The translations under genes were made by a program, and so were the position numbers. This document shows positions 34,937-46,399 of a stretch of 64,000 bases of DNA, piece by piece. A model generated the notes under the pieces. The model ran no database searches. It was given only the letters and a program-made list of their open reading frames with translations, and was not told the DNA's origin. Position 1 is the first letter of the stretch, and every line of letters begins with the position of its first letter. The DNA is taken from the NCBI GenBank assembly GCA_017591395.1, contig WEDG01005276.1, forward strand, positions 20,607 through 84,606, written 5' to 3'. The DNA comes from Schistocephalus solidus (lineage: Eukaryota; Platyhelminthes; Cestoda; Diphyllobothriidea; Diphyllobothriidae).

Positions 34937-35786
34937 CATCGTGTGCAAAGGAACCACGTATCCTTTTGTTCTCCGGCTTGGACAGTTTGAAAATCGTTAA
35001 CACTTCGCTTGTTATGATTCTGACATTAAAACTGCCACTGCACGAACGTAATTGCTCTTCGCAATTTTCGGGAATTTTTCTTGTGCCGAATTACCTCACA
35101 AAACGACATCAAATTGGAATTTGTTTATCACCTTCGTCGACTTGATAAAAACAGCCTCTACACCAATACAATCTGACAACCGCTCAGTGAACCAAAAGTG
35201 CAAAACCCTTGAAGATCTGATGTTATCCAGGACCTTTGACCTCTACAAACGGCTGAGTCGTTCCTGAATATTCTTCCTATTGTTTATTGTTTTTTTTAAA
35301 AGTGGTTTTGAACGAATAGGCGCATTTATTGCTCATATTGTTTCTATTGCGGCGTCGTTGGACTTCCGTTTGAAATTCGTTCGTCTCCAAGCTTTTGATT
35401 TTTGGCCAATAATCTGTTCCCAAAGTCAGGATTCAACGAAATAAGTTGTCATTGGATCACATATTGTCTGTTTATCAGGATCAGCTTATAATTGTTTATA
35501 GACATTGTGATATTCAGGCTCACGAAAATTGATATCGGAATCTCGAATAATAAGCTAACTCAGCTTTATTTGGATCCTGCCTCATACGGGCTTCAGAAAA
35601 CAGTCTCTCGCCAGGAAAGGTGTCTACATCAGAAAGGAACGGAGAACAACTGGCAAACTCACTTCGAAGGCTGCATCATTCTTTTCTTCGTATTAGCATT
35701 CCATAGTGAATTCGGTTCGGAAAAGCACTTCTTTTTGTGCTCAGTAATCTATTCGCTTGATAATTTAAGCTGCTTGTTAAAACTTA
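34937..35786 (+). repeat. 5' region of family A element A1
   Basis: Non-coding leader before ORF1. It is repeated in inverted orientation at about 49165-48320 and again in part at 61076-61145 plus 63765-64000. Recurrence of the same left limit (near GTGTGCAAAGGAACCA) in three copies suggests this is the true 5' end of family A or close to it. Confidence 0.7.
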
Positions 35787-37430
35787 ATGCATCCTCGTAG
35801 AGATCTTGCTGGCATGGGAAATGCAAATGTGCACGACCCGACCACGCGAGAAAATTATTCACCACTTCGGCCAGGACTCGAAACACCAACCTGTCGATTA
35901 GCTACCGATGCTCTTGACCGCTCGGCCACGCCCGGGAAGCCAGCAGACAAAACAAATAATATACACTTCAAAAATAATGATCTCTCCTATCTTTGTAAAC
36001 TGTTTTCGATTTCATGTGACAAAAACTTACCAGAAATACTCAAGTCCCTCTCAGCAGACCGAGAAGAACCACGAAGCAGCCATATTGAAGAAAGCAGCGC
36101 ACTACTGAACATTACCAAAACTAAGCTAAACAGTGAAGGGCTGGCACACTGTGATGGACGCCGAGGACTCACAACCAGAGTTGAGAGATTAGAAGGAGAC
36201 CTCGATCTCCTATCGGAAATAATATCAGTCCTCATAAAACATAATAAAATTAACTCGCCGAAACACGATGCAAATGAGCCAAAAAACATCAGCAAACTAG
36301 AACATAATCATCGAAAGGAAACGGTAGAAGTCAAAAGGCACAACATTAAGCGAAACAAAAAGAGAAAAAGAACGAAGTCATTAGAACAAACCTCTGAGTC
36401 AGTTGAAATACAGATGACCATATAGAAAATAAGCGAGGAGGAAATTATGTCTTGCATTCCCCCAGGTTCGGGAAATCTGGTGCACATAGAATCCGACTGC
36501 ACAAAAGTAAATCAGCGATCGACGGTCTCTGAAAATTCAAAAAACAGTAATCGTAAGGTATTTTTACTGCGACGGACGAGCGACAGCAGCATGCTCTTTT
36601 CATGTCCATCGAACTACAATGAAGCAGTGCATGGTAGCCAGCAAATTAATGGCGGAAAAGTGGCCTGTGACTTATCGACAGACCTGGATGACACAAACCA
36701 AAATTCAGGTTTCCCGGTTGCTATTCGAGCAAACGCATTGTCAGGAAAACTCACGCTCTTTAAAAGGTTCATAGAGATGTCTGCAAATCAACCAACAGGC
36801 TCATCGATGAAGACAAATTTGAACACAGTATTAAAGACTGTAACAAAGGGAATGATTAAACCTTTCATCACTAAAAGAAAGCAGGATGCAGAAACGAGTT
36901 TTTTCCCTGACAGATCATTTTGTCAAAAGAAAGGGTAAAACAGGATCTGCTGACATTTCAAAATTTATTGAATGATACGCAAGAAACTGGTGTGACAGTC
37001 GACATCAAAAAGATCTTTCGATTGGGGCCTCTCGTTACAAATGAAACGCATAAGGTTTGACCAAGACCATTAAAAGTCGTTTTGGGGAGCAAACAGCAGG
37101 TAGATCTATTGCTCTCTCGAAAGTCCCGACTACGAAAGAATCATTGTGGAGTTTTTTTTTCAGCCGGATTACTCTCCCACCGATTGGATGAAAATGAGGA
37201 CATTGGTAGCAGAATTGAAAAGACGTCAATACGAGGGGGAACACAACTTGAAAATTGTAGACAACAAAATAGTCAAAACGGTGCGCTCGTTTTATGGGAA
37301 CATCCGGTGAAATTGACGGCAACCACGCCGGTCAAAAGCCCGACCAAATGCCTATAGATTTGAACCCAGACAGGAGACTGGATATATCTTGTGAAATATT
37401 GAGCAAAAATCGCCATGTGGAAGAAAGAAC
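35787..37430 (+). pseudogene. ORF1-like region of family A element A1
   Basis: Two successive frames (35787-36425 and 36447-36938) and a third piece to about 37360 make up an ORF1-type nucleic-acid-binding protein. The first part has a coiled-coil-like RVERLEGDLDLLSEIISVL segment (about 36180-36235) and a Lys/Arg-rich end (about 36330-36385). The last part has IFRLGPL followed by RPLKVVL and LLLSRKSRLRK (about 37010-37140), a pattern found in ORF1 of several CR1-like elements. The stop at 36423-36425 is also present in the inverted copy, so it is either a real ORF end or an inherited defect. The beginning reads through a tRNA-like sequence on the opposite strand. Confidence 0.65.
35863..35939 (-). 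other. tRNA-Ser-like sequence antisense to ORF1 start (A1)
   Basis: On the minus strand the sequence contains an A-box-like GTGGCCGAGCGGTCAAGAG, an anticodon-like arm with 4 of 5 pairs around loop TAGCTAA (anticodon GCT, Ser), and a B-box-like GTTTCGAGTCC. Acceptor and T stems do not pair, so it is not a working tRNA. It may be a tRNA-derived insertion co-opted into the element, possibly with internal pol III promoter boxes. Confidence 0.5.
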
Positions 37431-37470
37431 CAAAAATCTTCAGAAATAGAGGGAACAAAACAAGATTAAA

Positions 37471-38160
37471 ATGATGTACACAAATGTGCAGAGTCTATTG
37501 AACAAAATGGATGAAATTAAACTGGTCGTGGACCATTTACAACCTGACTTCATAGCTCTAACTGAAACATGGTTAAATGAACAAATCGCAGACACAGAAG
37601 TCAGGATAGGTGGATTTCAGCTTATCCGCATGGATAGAAACGGACGTAGGGGTGGTGGAATCGCAATGTTTATACGAGAAGGCATTGACTTCATTCCGGA
37701 TGGGCCATCGCCAAATAGGATCTCGTCTTGCGAAATACTTTGTTGTAAACTGAAAGTCCCAAACCAACCAGACCTCCATATTGCCGTGGTATATCGACCC
37801 CCAGGACAGCGAACGGACACGGACGAAGCACTCATCACAGAGGTAAAGCAAATCTGCCGTAGCAAACATTTATTAATACTTGGAGATTTCAACGCTCCCG
37901 ATATCGATTGGGTGTCAATGTACTGCTCGCGATCAGAAAATTCATTCGAACAGAAATTACTTTAGTTGGTAAATGACGAGTTTCTTACCCAACATGTCGC
38001 AATGAAGACGCGGTTCCGAAATGGGCTGCAGTCAAGCTGTTTAGATCTAATCATTAGTAGAGACGACAATTGCATCCTTGCATTAAGTTCTTACGTGCCG
38101 CTTGGACGAAGTGATCAAAGTGTTCTTGCTTAGAGTACAGTCATTTTTCTGTACCCAAAC
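37471..38160 (+). mobile_element. APE endonuclease domain of family A element A1
   Basis: Reading starts at MMYTNVQSLLNKMDEI (37471). It contains FIALTETWL (catalytic Glu region), RRGGGIAMFIREG, VVYRPPGQ and LILGDFNAPDIDW (about 37875-37912). A TAG at 37963-37965 interrupts the frame. Downstream, the position of the usual catalytic SDH reads SDQ (about 38110-38120), so the domain is expected to be inactive even without the stop. Confidence 0.82.
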
Positions 38161-39535
38161 GTCGTGCAGTTAGGCAGAGAAATGTATGGAAAGGGGATTA
38201 TCCAAAATGAAAGAATTAATGAATGGGATAGACTGGAGCCCTGCACATGTACCTAACCGAAATTCTGCCTGGTTCTTCATTAGTAACTTGATTCAGCAGT
38301 TGTTAGAGAAATTCTGCCCACTTAAAAGGCGATCGTGCGTCTCCCGACCCAAGTGGGTGACATCGGAAATAAAAAGGAATCTCAAGAAGAAAAGAAGACT
38401 GTGGAAAACATATGCCAGATATCAACAACCCGAACATTTTTCTGCTTTTAAGAAACAGCAAAATCGGTGTCGAAATCTTCTGAGAAAAGAAAGATCAGCT
38501 TTTGAGTCGGAAATAGTCAAAGAAATACCAAGAAATTCGAAAAGGTTTTATGCTAACGTTAATAAGGCAAAACGAAATCGCGACTGCATTCCTTGTCTTA
38601 AAGACCGTCAGGGAAACAACTTAACTGATAACTCTGATAAGACCAGCCTCTTATCCAATTTCTTTATGTTGGACAAAATCATTAGAAATGGGTTTGTCAG
38701 TCGATGCGGTCTACATTGACTTATGCAAAGCCGTTGACAGGGTTCCACACAAACGTCTGATCTTTAAGCTCCGTCAAATGGGTGTGACTGGCAACCTACT
38801 CAAATGGTTGGCCGACTTTCTCACAGACAGGTGCCAGCGTGTTTGTATCGGAGACGCCAAGTCTCACTGGGAAACCGTTCACAGTGGAGTTCCGCAGGGC
38901 AGCGTTCTGGGTCCCATTTTGTTTCTGATATACGTAAACGACTGCCTGGATTGTCTGACATGCGAGAAGGTAATGTTCGCTGACGATTTGAAGTTATGGA
39001 ACTCGATTGAAAAACCGCAGGATGCACGAAAATTACAACAAAAATTAGATCGCTTGCAAACATGGTGTGATGAGTGGCTGCTGAACCTTAATCTTAACAA
39101 ATGCCAAATAATCCGACTGCGGTTTAGTTCCAGAAGGCTGATTAGATTTGAATACCAGTACTCCATCAGTGGTCACCAACTCCAGGAGGTTAACATTCTA
39201 AAGGACTTGGGTATATATATAACACCAACTCTCAAACCATCGTCGCACTGTGCGAATATCGCAAAGAAAGCTATGTGTATCTTAGGCGCAATCAGGAGGT
39301 CCTTCGTTAATTTTGACGGAGAGCTTTTTGGGCGCGTGTTTGGAACATATATCCGGCCGGTGTTGGAATATTGCGTTCAGGCGTGGCGCCCTTGGACGAA
39401 ACATGACTACGCTCTGCTGGAGAAAGTTCAACGGAGGGCAACGAAACTAGTCAGCGGATTGGAATGCCTACCCTATGAGGGCCGCCTAGAAAGACTTAAA
39501 CTTTTTCCTCTCTCTTATAGGCAATACAGAAGGGA
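38161..39535 (+). mobile_element. reverse transcriptase of family A element A1 (internal deletion, 3'-truncated)
   Basis: The pre-RT helical region (about 38186-38660, KEIPRNSKRFYANVNKAKRN) breaks at LLSNFF and jumps straight to the segment before motif A. The block present in copy A2 (SPGPDAIPANVLNEL to LTSMENW) is missing. The palm is intact in one frame: VYIDLCKAVDRVPHKRL, SGVPQGSVLGPILFLIYVND and FADDLKLW (about 38970-39000). The thumb ends with LKLFPLSYRQYRRD at about 39535. There it joins a different repeat tail and lacks the C-terminal segment seen at 55.3-55.6 kb. Confidence 0.85.
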
Positions 39536-39729
39536 TTTGTATATTTGTATATTTTGAAGGGTTACAGGCATTGCCCTTGATGACCCTATTAATGTTAGGT
39601 TATCATTGCATGTGTACAGTCAATATAAAATGATGTACATTTTAAAATGTTTGAGTCAAAGCATAAGATAACTTCAAATGCGTTTTCACAGCCATAGGCG
39701 AAACATTGTGGAGGAAAAGTAGAGCCCGA
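39536..39729. repeat. short repeat tail of another family
   Basis: The block TGTATATTTTGAAGGGTTACAGG and its continuation to about 39650 recur in diverged form at about 58760-58870 (TGTATATTTTGAGGGTTATGG). It looks like the 3' end of a further element family. Its parent is not identified. Confidence 0.5.
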
Positions 39730-41975
39730 AAGATTTTAAAAGGCTGGTTTTAAGAAATCATGCTGTGACAGTCGTCTTTTGTCAAATACAATGCAACCAA
39801 GCCTTCTTTTAAAATCAATAATGCTTTCAGAGTTAACCATCTCGCTTGGTAACGAGTTCCAAGGTCGAACCACTCGTTGGCTGAAACAAAACTTTCTGAG
39901 GTTCAATCGCGTGCGTTCGCTATTAACCTTGTAAGGATGACCACGCAGATGAGTTGTGCAGGCAAAGTCGAAGAAATCCTCCGATCTCAGGGTGGAATCA
40001 TGGCCCCGAATAATCCGGAATGTCCAGAGCAGGCTACACCGTAAGTGCCTGTAGGAAAGAGGAAATAAGTCAAGCTTTTTCAATCTGTCTTGGTACGGTA
40101 AAGTCTTAAGACCGTCAACCATCTTCGTTGCTCTCCGTTGCACCTATTCGAGGAGGTCAACATCTTTCTTCATCCACAGTATCCAAGCTGGTACTCCGTA
40201 ATCTAAATGTGGTCTCACAAAGGCGCCATAGACTTTTCCGCATAGATCAGGGGGGAATATTTTAAACGCACGTCTGATCCAATGTAGTGTACATGTTGCC
40301 TTCTGGACTGCTTTCTTACAGTGTTCTGAGGGCATCAAATTCACAGTTGTCCACATGCCCAGATATTTGTATGTTTCGACTTCTTTTAATGCAGTGCCAT
40401 TAATAAAGTACTGGTGTCTCAGAGATACTTTTCGACCGGCGCTCAGATGTAGGATCACGCACTTGGATACATTAAACTTAAGAAGCCACTTAGCCGACCA
40501 GGCACTTAGTTTGTCGATATTCGATTGTCACCCTTTTGCGTCATCAGCGCAGCTGACTTCAGTCCATATTTTTATGTCATCTGCGAACATGACAGCTTCA
40601 CAATCTAGGTCATTGAGACAGTCGTTTACGTAGATTAGGAAGAGTAGGGGGCCCAAAACAGAACCCTGTGAAACACCACTTTCTACTTTTACCCATTCTG
40701 AGCTAGAGTTTCCAACAACAACTCTCTGTACTCTGAAAGACAAGAAACTCTTGATCCAATTGAAAAGTTTTTCCTTGAATTCCTCCGTTCCAAATCTTCT
40801 GCAAAAGAAGCCCGTGTGGTACACTATCAAAGGCTTTTTTGAATTCAAAAATACAACATCTACTGCATGACCCTTATCTGTGGCCTTTGTCCATTTCTCG
40901 TGCGACTGAAGGGCACTCGTGAGACAGTAACGTCCTGGACGGAAGCCGTGTTGGGCATCGCATAGGATTTGGTTGTTTTTCCAGATAGCGCATTAAATGC
41001 CTCTTGATAATACGCTCCATTATTTTGCACGCTATGCAAGTTAAACTGACAAGGGCGGTAATTTGCACAGTCGAGTCGTGAACCTCCTTTATAGTTCGGG
41101 GCGATGAATGCGCACTTCCATTTCTTTCGGGAGTTTGCTTTCTTCGAAGGACTTTTGGAATATGATGGACAGCGGTATGCACAGTTCGTTAGCAAGTTCT
41201 CTTAGGGCTAAAGCAGGAATTCTATCCGGCCCAGGCGACTTGGCTGGTTTTATACGGAGTAATTCGGTTTTAACTACGGTCGGTGAAAAGTCTAGGTCTA
41301 GGTCCTCTGTTGTGGATGAGGAGGAGATGGAGGAGTAAGGTAAAGGGGGGGTACACATTGGTTGACAAACTGTTTGAAAAGCAGCAAAATTATTAGGCTC
41401 TCTAGTGAAGACGGTCTGGAAGAATTTGGAAAGAAGGGATGCTTTAACCTGGTCATCGGTCTCCAGTTTTCCGTCTGCAGACCTAAGGGCAGGTATCATC
41501 TCCTGAATTCTCTTTGTACTCCGTATGTAGCCATATAGCATTTTTGGGGTGTTCCAACGATTTTTTTGCAGTATGTTTAGCTCAAACTTCCTCCGCAGCT
41601 TAGTAGCCTCACATTTACAAACGTTGCGTTGTTGCTTATATTCCCGTAAGTGAGCATCGGAGCCGGTTTGTCTGTAACGCCTCCAGAAGCAATTTCTTTT
41701 TTTGAAAGAGGCCTGCAAGTTTGAGTTTATCCACTTTGGGCGGTTTGTGGTTGTCTTTTTCCTGAGAGGACAGTTGAGGTAAACAATCCTTTTCAATAAC
41801 GAACTCAATGTCGTCCAATCTTTAATGGTTTCACCATGTAGTTCTGTTTCCCAGGATATCTCTGACAGTTGTCTTCTCATAAGTGAGTAGTCCCCCTTCC
41901 AAATGTTTCTTACCCAAGTATCGGGTAAATTTGGTTTGGGGAAAACAGTGAGTACTCGAAGCGCAGCGTAATGTG
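39730..41975 (-). mobile_element. CR1-like element, family C (decayed RT)
   Basis: Minus-strand order: pre-RT region with PKWINSNLQASFKKRNCFWRR (about 41770-41690), MLYGYIRSTKR, LLSKFFQTVFTREP, then KPAKSPGPDRIPALALREL (about 41250-41195). A frameshifted NYRP segment follows (about 41060), then FKKAFDSVPHGLL (motif A, about 40840-40800), SGVSQGSVLGPLLFLIYVND (about 40685-40625) and MFADDIKIW (about 40590-40565). The C-terminal part has HLDYGVPAW (about 40205) and LDLFPLSYRHLRC, ending near 39730. Several frameshifts break it. The RT region is otherwise nearly complete. A plus-strand family A fragment abuts or interrupts it at about 41976. Confidence 0.85.
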
Positions 41976-42385
41976 ATCACTTGATCTTAGTCTTCAAACT
42001 GGTCAGAGGAGTTGATTGTGCTCTTCAGATGGCCAACGTTTTTGAATTGGCAAACATGAAAAGTCTCCGAGGTCACCAATACAAACTGAAAAGAAATCAC
42101 GCCAAACTTGAAGTGCGGGCCAACTTCGTTTCCCAACGGGTGATTGACGAATGGAACAAACTGCCAGCCTCAGTTGTTCAGGCTGAAAGCGTTGAAATGT
42201 TTAAAAGAAGACTTGATGCATTTTTACTTGATGAACATATAATAAGTCGACAGCAATGATTGATATACTAAAACGACTATCGCCATGTAAAATTTGCTTG
42301 TTTTGCTAGCGTCTATCTGTAAATAGGGTTTTCAAAGGCTCTGCCTATCTCCCTTATATATACTGGATTATACTGAATTATACCG
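41976..42385 (+). mobile_element. family A 3' fragment
   Basis: C-terminal RT tail (LVFKLVRGVDCALQMANVF, then LANMKSLRGHQYKLKRNHAK, ending SRQQ) followed by the family A 3' UTR with GTAAATAGGGTTTTCAAAGGC and a terminal ACTGGATTATACTGAATTAT repeat. It lies against the family C remnant on its left and against copy A2 on its right. Confidence 0.85.
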
Positions 42386-43825
42386 AGGAACCACCTTTTG
42401 ACGAGGACGAATCCTACAGTACTGCCACATCTACAAACAAAATAAGCATGGTGTCGTTCCCAATGGACACAGTAAGAAAAACTCTGAAACAGCTACAGCC
42501 CACTCAATCACCTGGCCCAGATGCTATACCCGCAAATGTTCTCAATGAACTCACAGACCAGCTGGCCTCTCCGCTCTCCAAGATATTTGAAAGTTCGATG
42601 GAGGCGGGGGCTCTGCCTACCGAGTGGAAGATAGCCAACATAACCCCTATCTATAAAGGAGGAGAGAGGACATCACCAAACAGTTTCCGACCAGTCAGCC
42701 TCACAAGTATCCGTTGCAAAATGATGAAGAAGATAATCAAAACGGAACTGATGAGGCATATTGAAGAGAATACATTGCTAAGTTCATATCAACATGGATT
42801 TCGAAGTGGTCAATCCTGCCTCACAAACCTGCTCACATCCATGGAAAATTGGACAAAATCATTAGAAATGGGTTTGTCAGTCGATGCGGTCTACATTGAC
42901 TTATGCAAAGCCGTTGACAGGGTTCCACACAAACGTCTGATCTTTAAGCTCCGTCAAATGGGTGTGACTGGCAACCTACTCAAATTGTTGGCCGACTTTC
43001 TCACAGCCAGGCGCCAGCGTGTTTGTATCGGAGACGCCAAGTCTCACTGGGAAACCGTTCACAGTGGAGTTCCGCAGGGCAGCGTTCTGGGCCCCATTTT
43101 GTTTCTGATATACGTAAACGACTGCCTGGATTGTCTGATATGCGAGAAGGTAATGTTCGCTGACGATTTGAAGTTATGGAACTCGATTGAAAAACCGGAG
43201 GATGCGCGGAAATTACAACAAAACTTAGATCGCTTGCAAACATGGGGTGATGAGTGGCTGCTGAACCTTAATCTTAACAAATGCCAAATAATCCGACTGC
43301 GGTCTAGATCCAGAAGGATTATTAGGTTTGAATACCAGTACTTAATCAGTGGTCACAAACTCCATGAGGTAAATATTCTAAAGGACTTGGGTATATGGAT
43401 AAAACCAACTCTCAAACCATCGTCGCACTGTGCGAATATCGCAAGTAAGCTATGTGTATTTTAGGCGCAATCAGGAGGTCCTTTGTTAATTTTGACGGAG
43501 AGCTTTTTGGGCGCGTGTTTGGAATATTTATCCGGCCGGTGTTGGAATATTGCGTTCAGGCATGGCGCCCTTGGACGAAACATGACTACGCTCTGCTGGA
43601 GAAAGTTCAACGGAGGGCAACGAAATTAGTCAGCGGATTGGAATGCCTACCCTATGAGGGCCGCCTAGCAAGACTTAAAATTTTTCTCTCTCTTATAGGC
43701 AATACAGAGCGGATATGATCTTAGTCTTCAAACTTGTCAGAGGAGTTGATTGTGCGTCTATCTGTAAATAGGGTTTTCAAAGGGTCTGCCTATCTCCCTT
43801 ATATAAACTGAATTATACTGAATGT
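42386..43825 (+). mobile_element. family A element A2 (RT, deleted C-terminus)
   Basis: Starts before the RT loading segment (SPGPDAIPANVLNEL, about 42505-42550). It runs through NSFRPVSLTSIRCKMMKK, YQHGFRSGQSCLTNLL, VYIDLCKAVDRVPHKRL, SGVPQGSVLGPILFLIYVND and FADDLKLW (about 43155-43185). A frameshift follows near 43440 and another near 43685. At about 43755 it jumps directly to the 3' UTR (TCTATCTGTAAATAGGG), deleting the C-terminal segment. The 3' end carries ACTGAATTATACTGAAT at about 43806-43823. The 338-codon frame is the longest intact RT stretch of this family in the window. Confidence 0.87.
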
Positions 43826-43849
43826 AGAAAACTAGTGACTGCTCTCGTA

Positions 43850-44215
43850 AACTAGGGATAGCTTTTATGAATTTTGATTTTTCTGGGTAGCTTATTCCAG
43901 ATTGCTAAAGCGTTTACCGAAAAAAAACAACTGTCGGTATCTTACTGTGCGTGCGAAAGGAAGAAATAAAAATACATCTCGATGACTGGTGCGCCGAGAG
44001 TGGTCGAGCTGCCTCAGAGATGTAAGGGAGTTAAATGTACGATAATTTAAAAATTTAAAAACAGTAAAAATAGTCCCTTCTGTAATCTGCGAAGCCACAG
44101 CAGGTCAAGGCTTGTAAGCTCACGGCGTTTTTACTAGGACAGTTTTCGGTGTTCTGAATAGAAAATGCTTTTTGTAAAGAAGTGCTGGACTGATTCTATC
44201 TTCTTTGTTCACAAG
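43850..44215 (-). mobile_element. LINE RT C-terminal fragment, unassigned family
   Basis: Minus-strand frame with LTSLRQLDHSRRTSHRDVFL followed by RTVRYRQLFFFGKRF (about 44030-43900), a pattern seen at the C-terminus of many non-LTR RTs. No other part of the element is present. Confidence 0.55.
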
Positions 44216-44219
44216 CGTG

Positions 44220-45390
44220 CAGTAGGCTAAATATAATTCAATTTATATAAGGGAGATAGGCAAAGCTTTTGAAAACCCTTTTTACAGATAGACGCTAGCA
44301 AAAGAAACAAATGTTACATGGCGATAGTCGTTTAAGTAGATCGATCATTGCTGTCGACTAAATATATGTTCATCAAGTAAAAATGCATCAAGTCTTATTT
44401 TAAACATTTCTACGCTTTCAGCCTGAACAACTGAGGCTGGCAGTTTGTTCCATTCTTCAATCACCCGTTGGGAAAAGAAGTTGGCCCACACTACAAGTTT
44501 TGCGTGGTTTCGTTTCAGTTTGTATTGGTGACCTCGGAGACTTGTCATGTTTGCCAATTCAAAAAAAGTTGGCCATCTGAAGAGCACAATCAACTCCTCT
44601 GACAAGTTTGAAGACTAAGATCATATCCCCTCTGTATTGCCTATAAGAGAGAGAAAAGTTTTAAGTCTTGCTAGGCGGCCCTCATAGGGTAGATATTCCA
44701 ATCCTCTGACTAGTTTCGTTGCCTTCCGTTGAACTTTCTCCAGCAGAGCGTAGTCATGTTTCGTCCAAGGGCGCCACGCCTGAACGCAATATTCCAACAC
44801 CGGCCGGATATATGTTCCAAACACGCGCCCAAAAAGCTCTCCGTCAAAATTAACGAAGGACCTCCTGATTACGCCTAAAATACACATAGCTTTCTTTGCG
44901 ATATTCGCACAGTGCGACGATGGTTTGAGAGTTGGTTTTATCCATATACCCAAGTCCTTTAGAATATTTACCTCATGGAGTTTGTGACCACTGATTAAGT
45001 ACTGGTATTCAAACCTAATCATCCTTCTGAATCGAGACCGCAGTCGGATTATTTGGCATTTGTGAAGATTAAGGTTCAACAGCCACTCATCACACCATGT
45101 TTGCAAGCGATGTAAGTTTTGTTGTAATTTCCGCGCACCCTCCGGTTTTTCAATCGAGTTCCATAACTTCAGATCGTCAGCGAACATTACCTGCTCGCAT
45201 GTCAGACGATCCAGGCAGTCGTTTACGTATATCAGAAACAAAATGGGACCCAGAACGCTGCCCTGTGGAACACTGGCGCCTGTCTGTGAGAAAGTCCGCC
45301 GACCATTTGAGAAGGTTGCCAGTCACACCCATTAGACAGAGCTTAAATAGTTTTATTGATTTGGCATTGCTTGGCGCCGTCAAATTCTTA
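44220..45390 (-). mobile_element. family A element A3 (5'-truncated)
   Basis: Minus-strand RT from the MGVTGNLLKWSADFLTDR segment (about 45345-45290). It has a short deletion fusing it to CSTGQRSGSHF where GVPQGSVLGP should be read in frame. FADDLKLW (about 45187-45160), the thumb and the C-terminal LANMTSLRGHQYKLKRNHAK segment (about 44560-44500) follow, ending SRQQ near 44345. The 3' UTR runs to about 44225. Frameshifts lie near 45240 and 44640. Confidence 0.85.
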
Positions 45391-46399
45391 GAACACAGGA
45401 AAGAACCAAAAACAAACTCCTCTTTTCATTTAACACTTAAGCTTTGGTTTGTTTGTTTGCTTAAATATCAGTGTTGAAATGACGAGTTTATTTTAAGTAA
45501 AAAAACCTGTTTTCCAAGGTTTAGAAATAGCAAAAAATGAAGTAAAAACAGCTATACAGAATGAAGATGAATGTATCAGGGAAATAATGTTTAGAGTCAA
45601 GACTAGACTGTTATTGACGTTCGAGGGTATTCATTTGACAGAGGTAGAAACGTCTGCGGTCGATTCGAAGGGATAGGTACTTCCAATCAGATGCGAGCGC
45701 AGTCGATTCCGGTGTGGGGTCTTCCGAATAATTAGACTTAGTTGACTGATTGCTAAAAAGGTGAAAATAGATTAGGAGCAAGAAAAGTTCAACGGTAAGA
45801 AACTTTCAATGCAGTCATACAGTCTTCATATGTGTATTATATATCATAGTGTTGATTAAGTTTGATCTAGCTGTTTGAAACAGCTAGTACCATTCGTTTC
45901 ATAAAGCTATATCAAAACCTAGACGTGCGGCTCATTGCGCATTCGAATAACATAGAGCATAAATGATGTTAAAAACGGAAAAACATACTACTAACAGACA
46001 GAGATAAAAATAATAAGTTTTGCAAGTTATTTTTTAAAAGCAAATTGTTTACTAATCATAAAAATTATACATAAAAATAAAAGACGCTATTCAAAAACAT
46101 TTTTAAAATGTAAAGTTATCATAATTTGTTAAAATAGTTTTAACAATAGAAAAAAAGCTGCTTGTAGATAATGAATATATAAATCATTAAATTGAGAGCC
46201 CTTATGCATAGCCAGAGGATAGGTATTTATGAGTCTTGGAGGTCACTAACCACCACTTATAGCTTGCCCATAACCAGAGGGTGTACCACATAACCAGATG
46301 ATAAGATTCTTAATCTCTGTGTGCGTTGCAGGTCGTCGTAGGTGGTTTATAAAAGGACATGAAATAACTAATCGTGGGAGATTCTGGCCTGAGTATACG
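45391..46399. other. AT-rich segment without recognised features
   Basis: Strongly AT-rich, especially 46000-46200, with no ORF of note. It may be unique intergenic DNA or an unrecognised element. Confidence 0.4.

Noticed and set aside
35863..35939. Annotation as a functional tRNA-Ser gene
   Set aside because: Acceptor and T stems do not pair, and the sequence is embedded in a repeated element. Kept only as tRNA-like.
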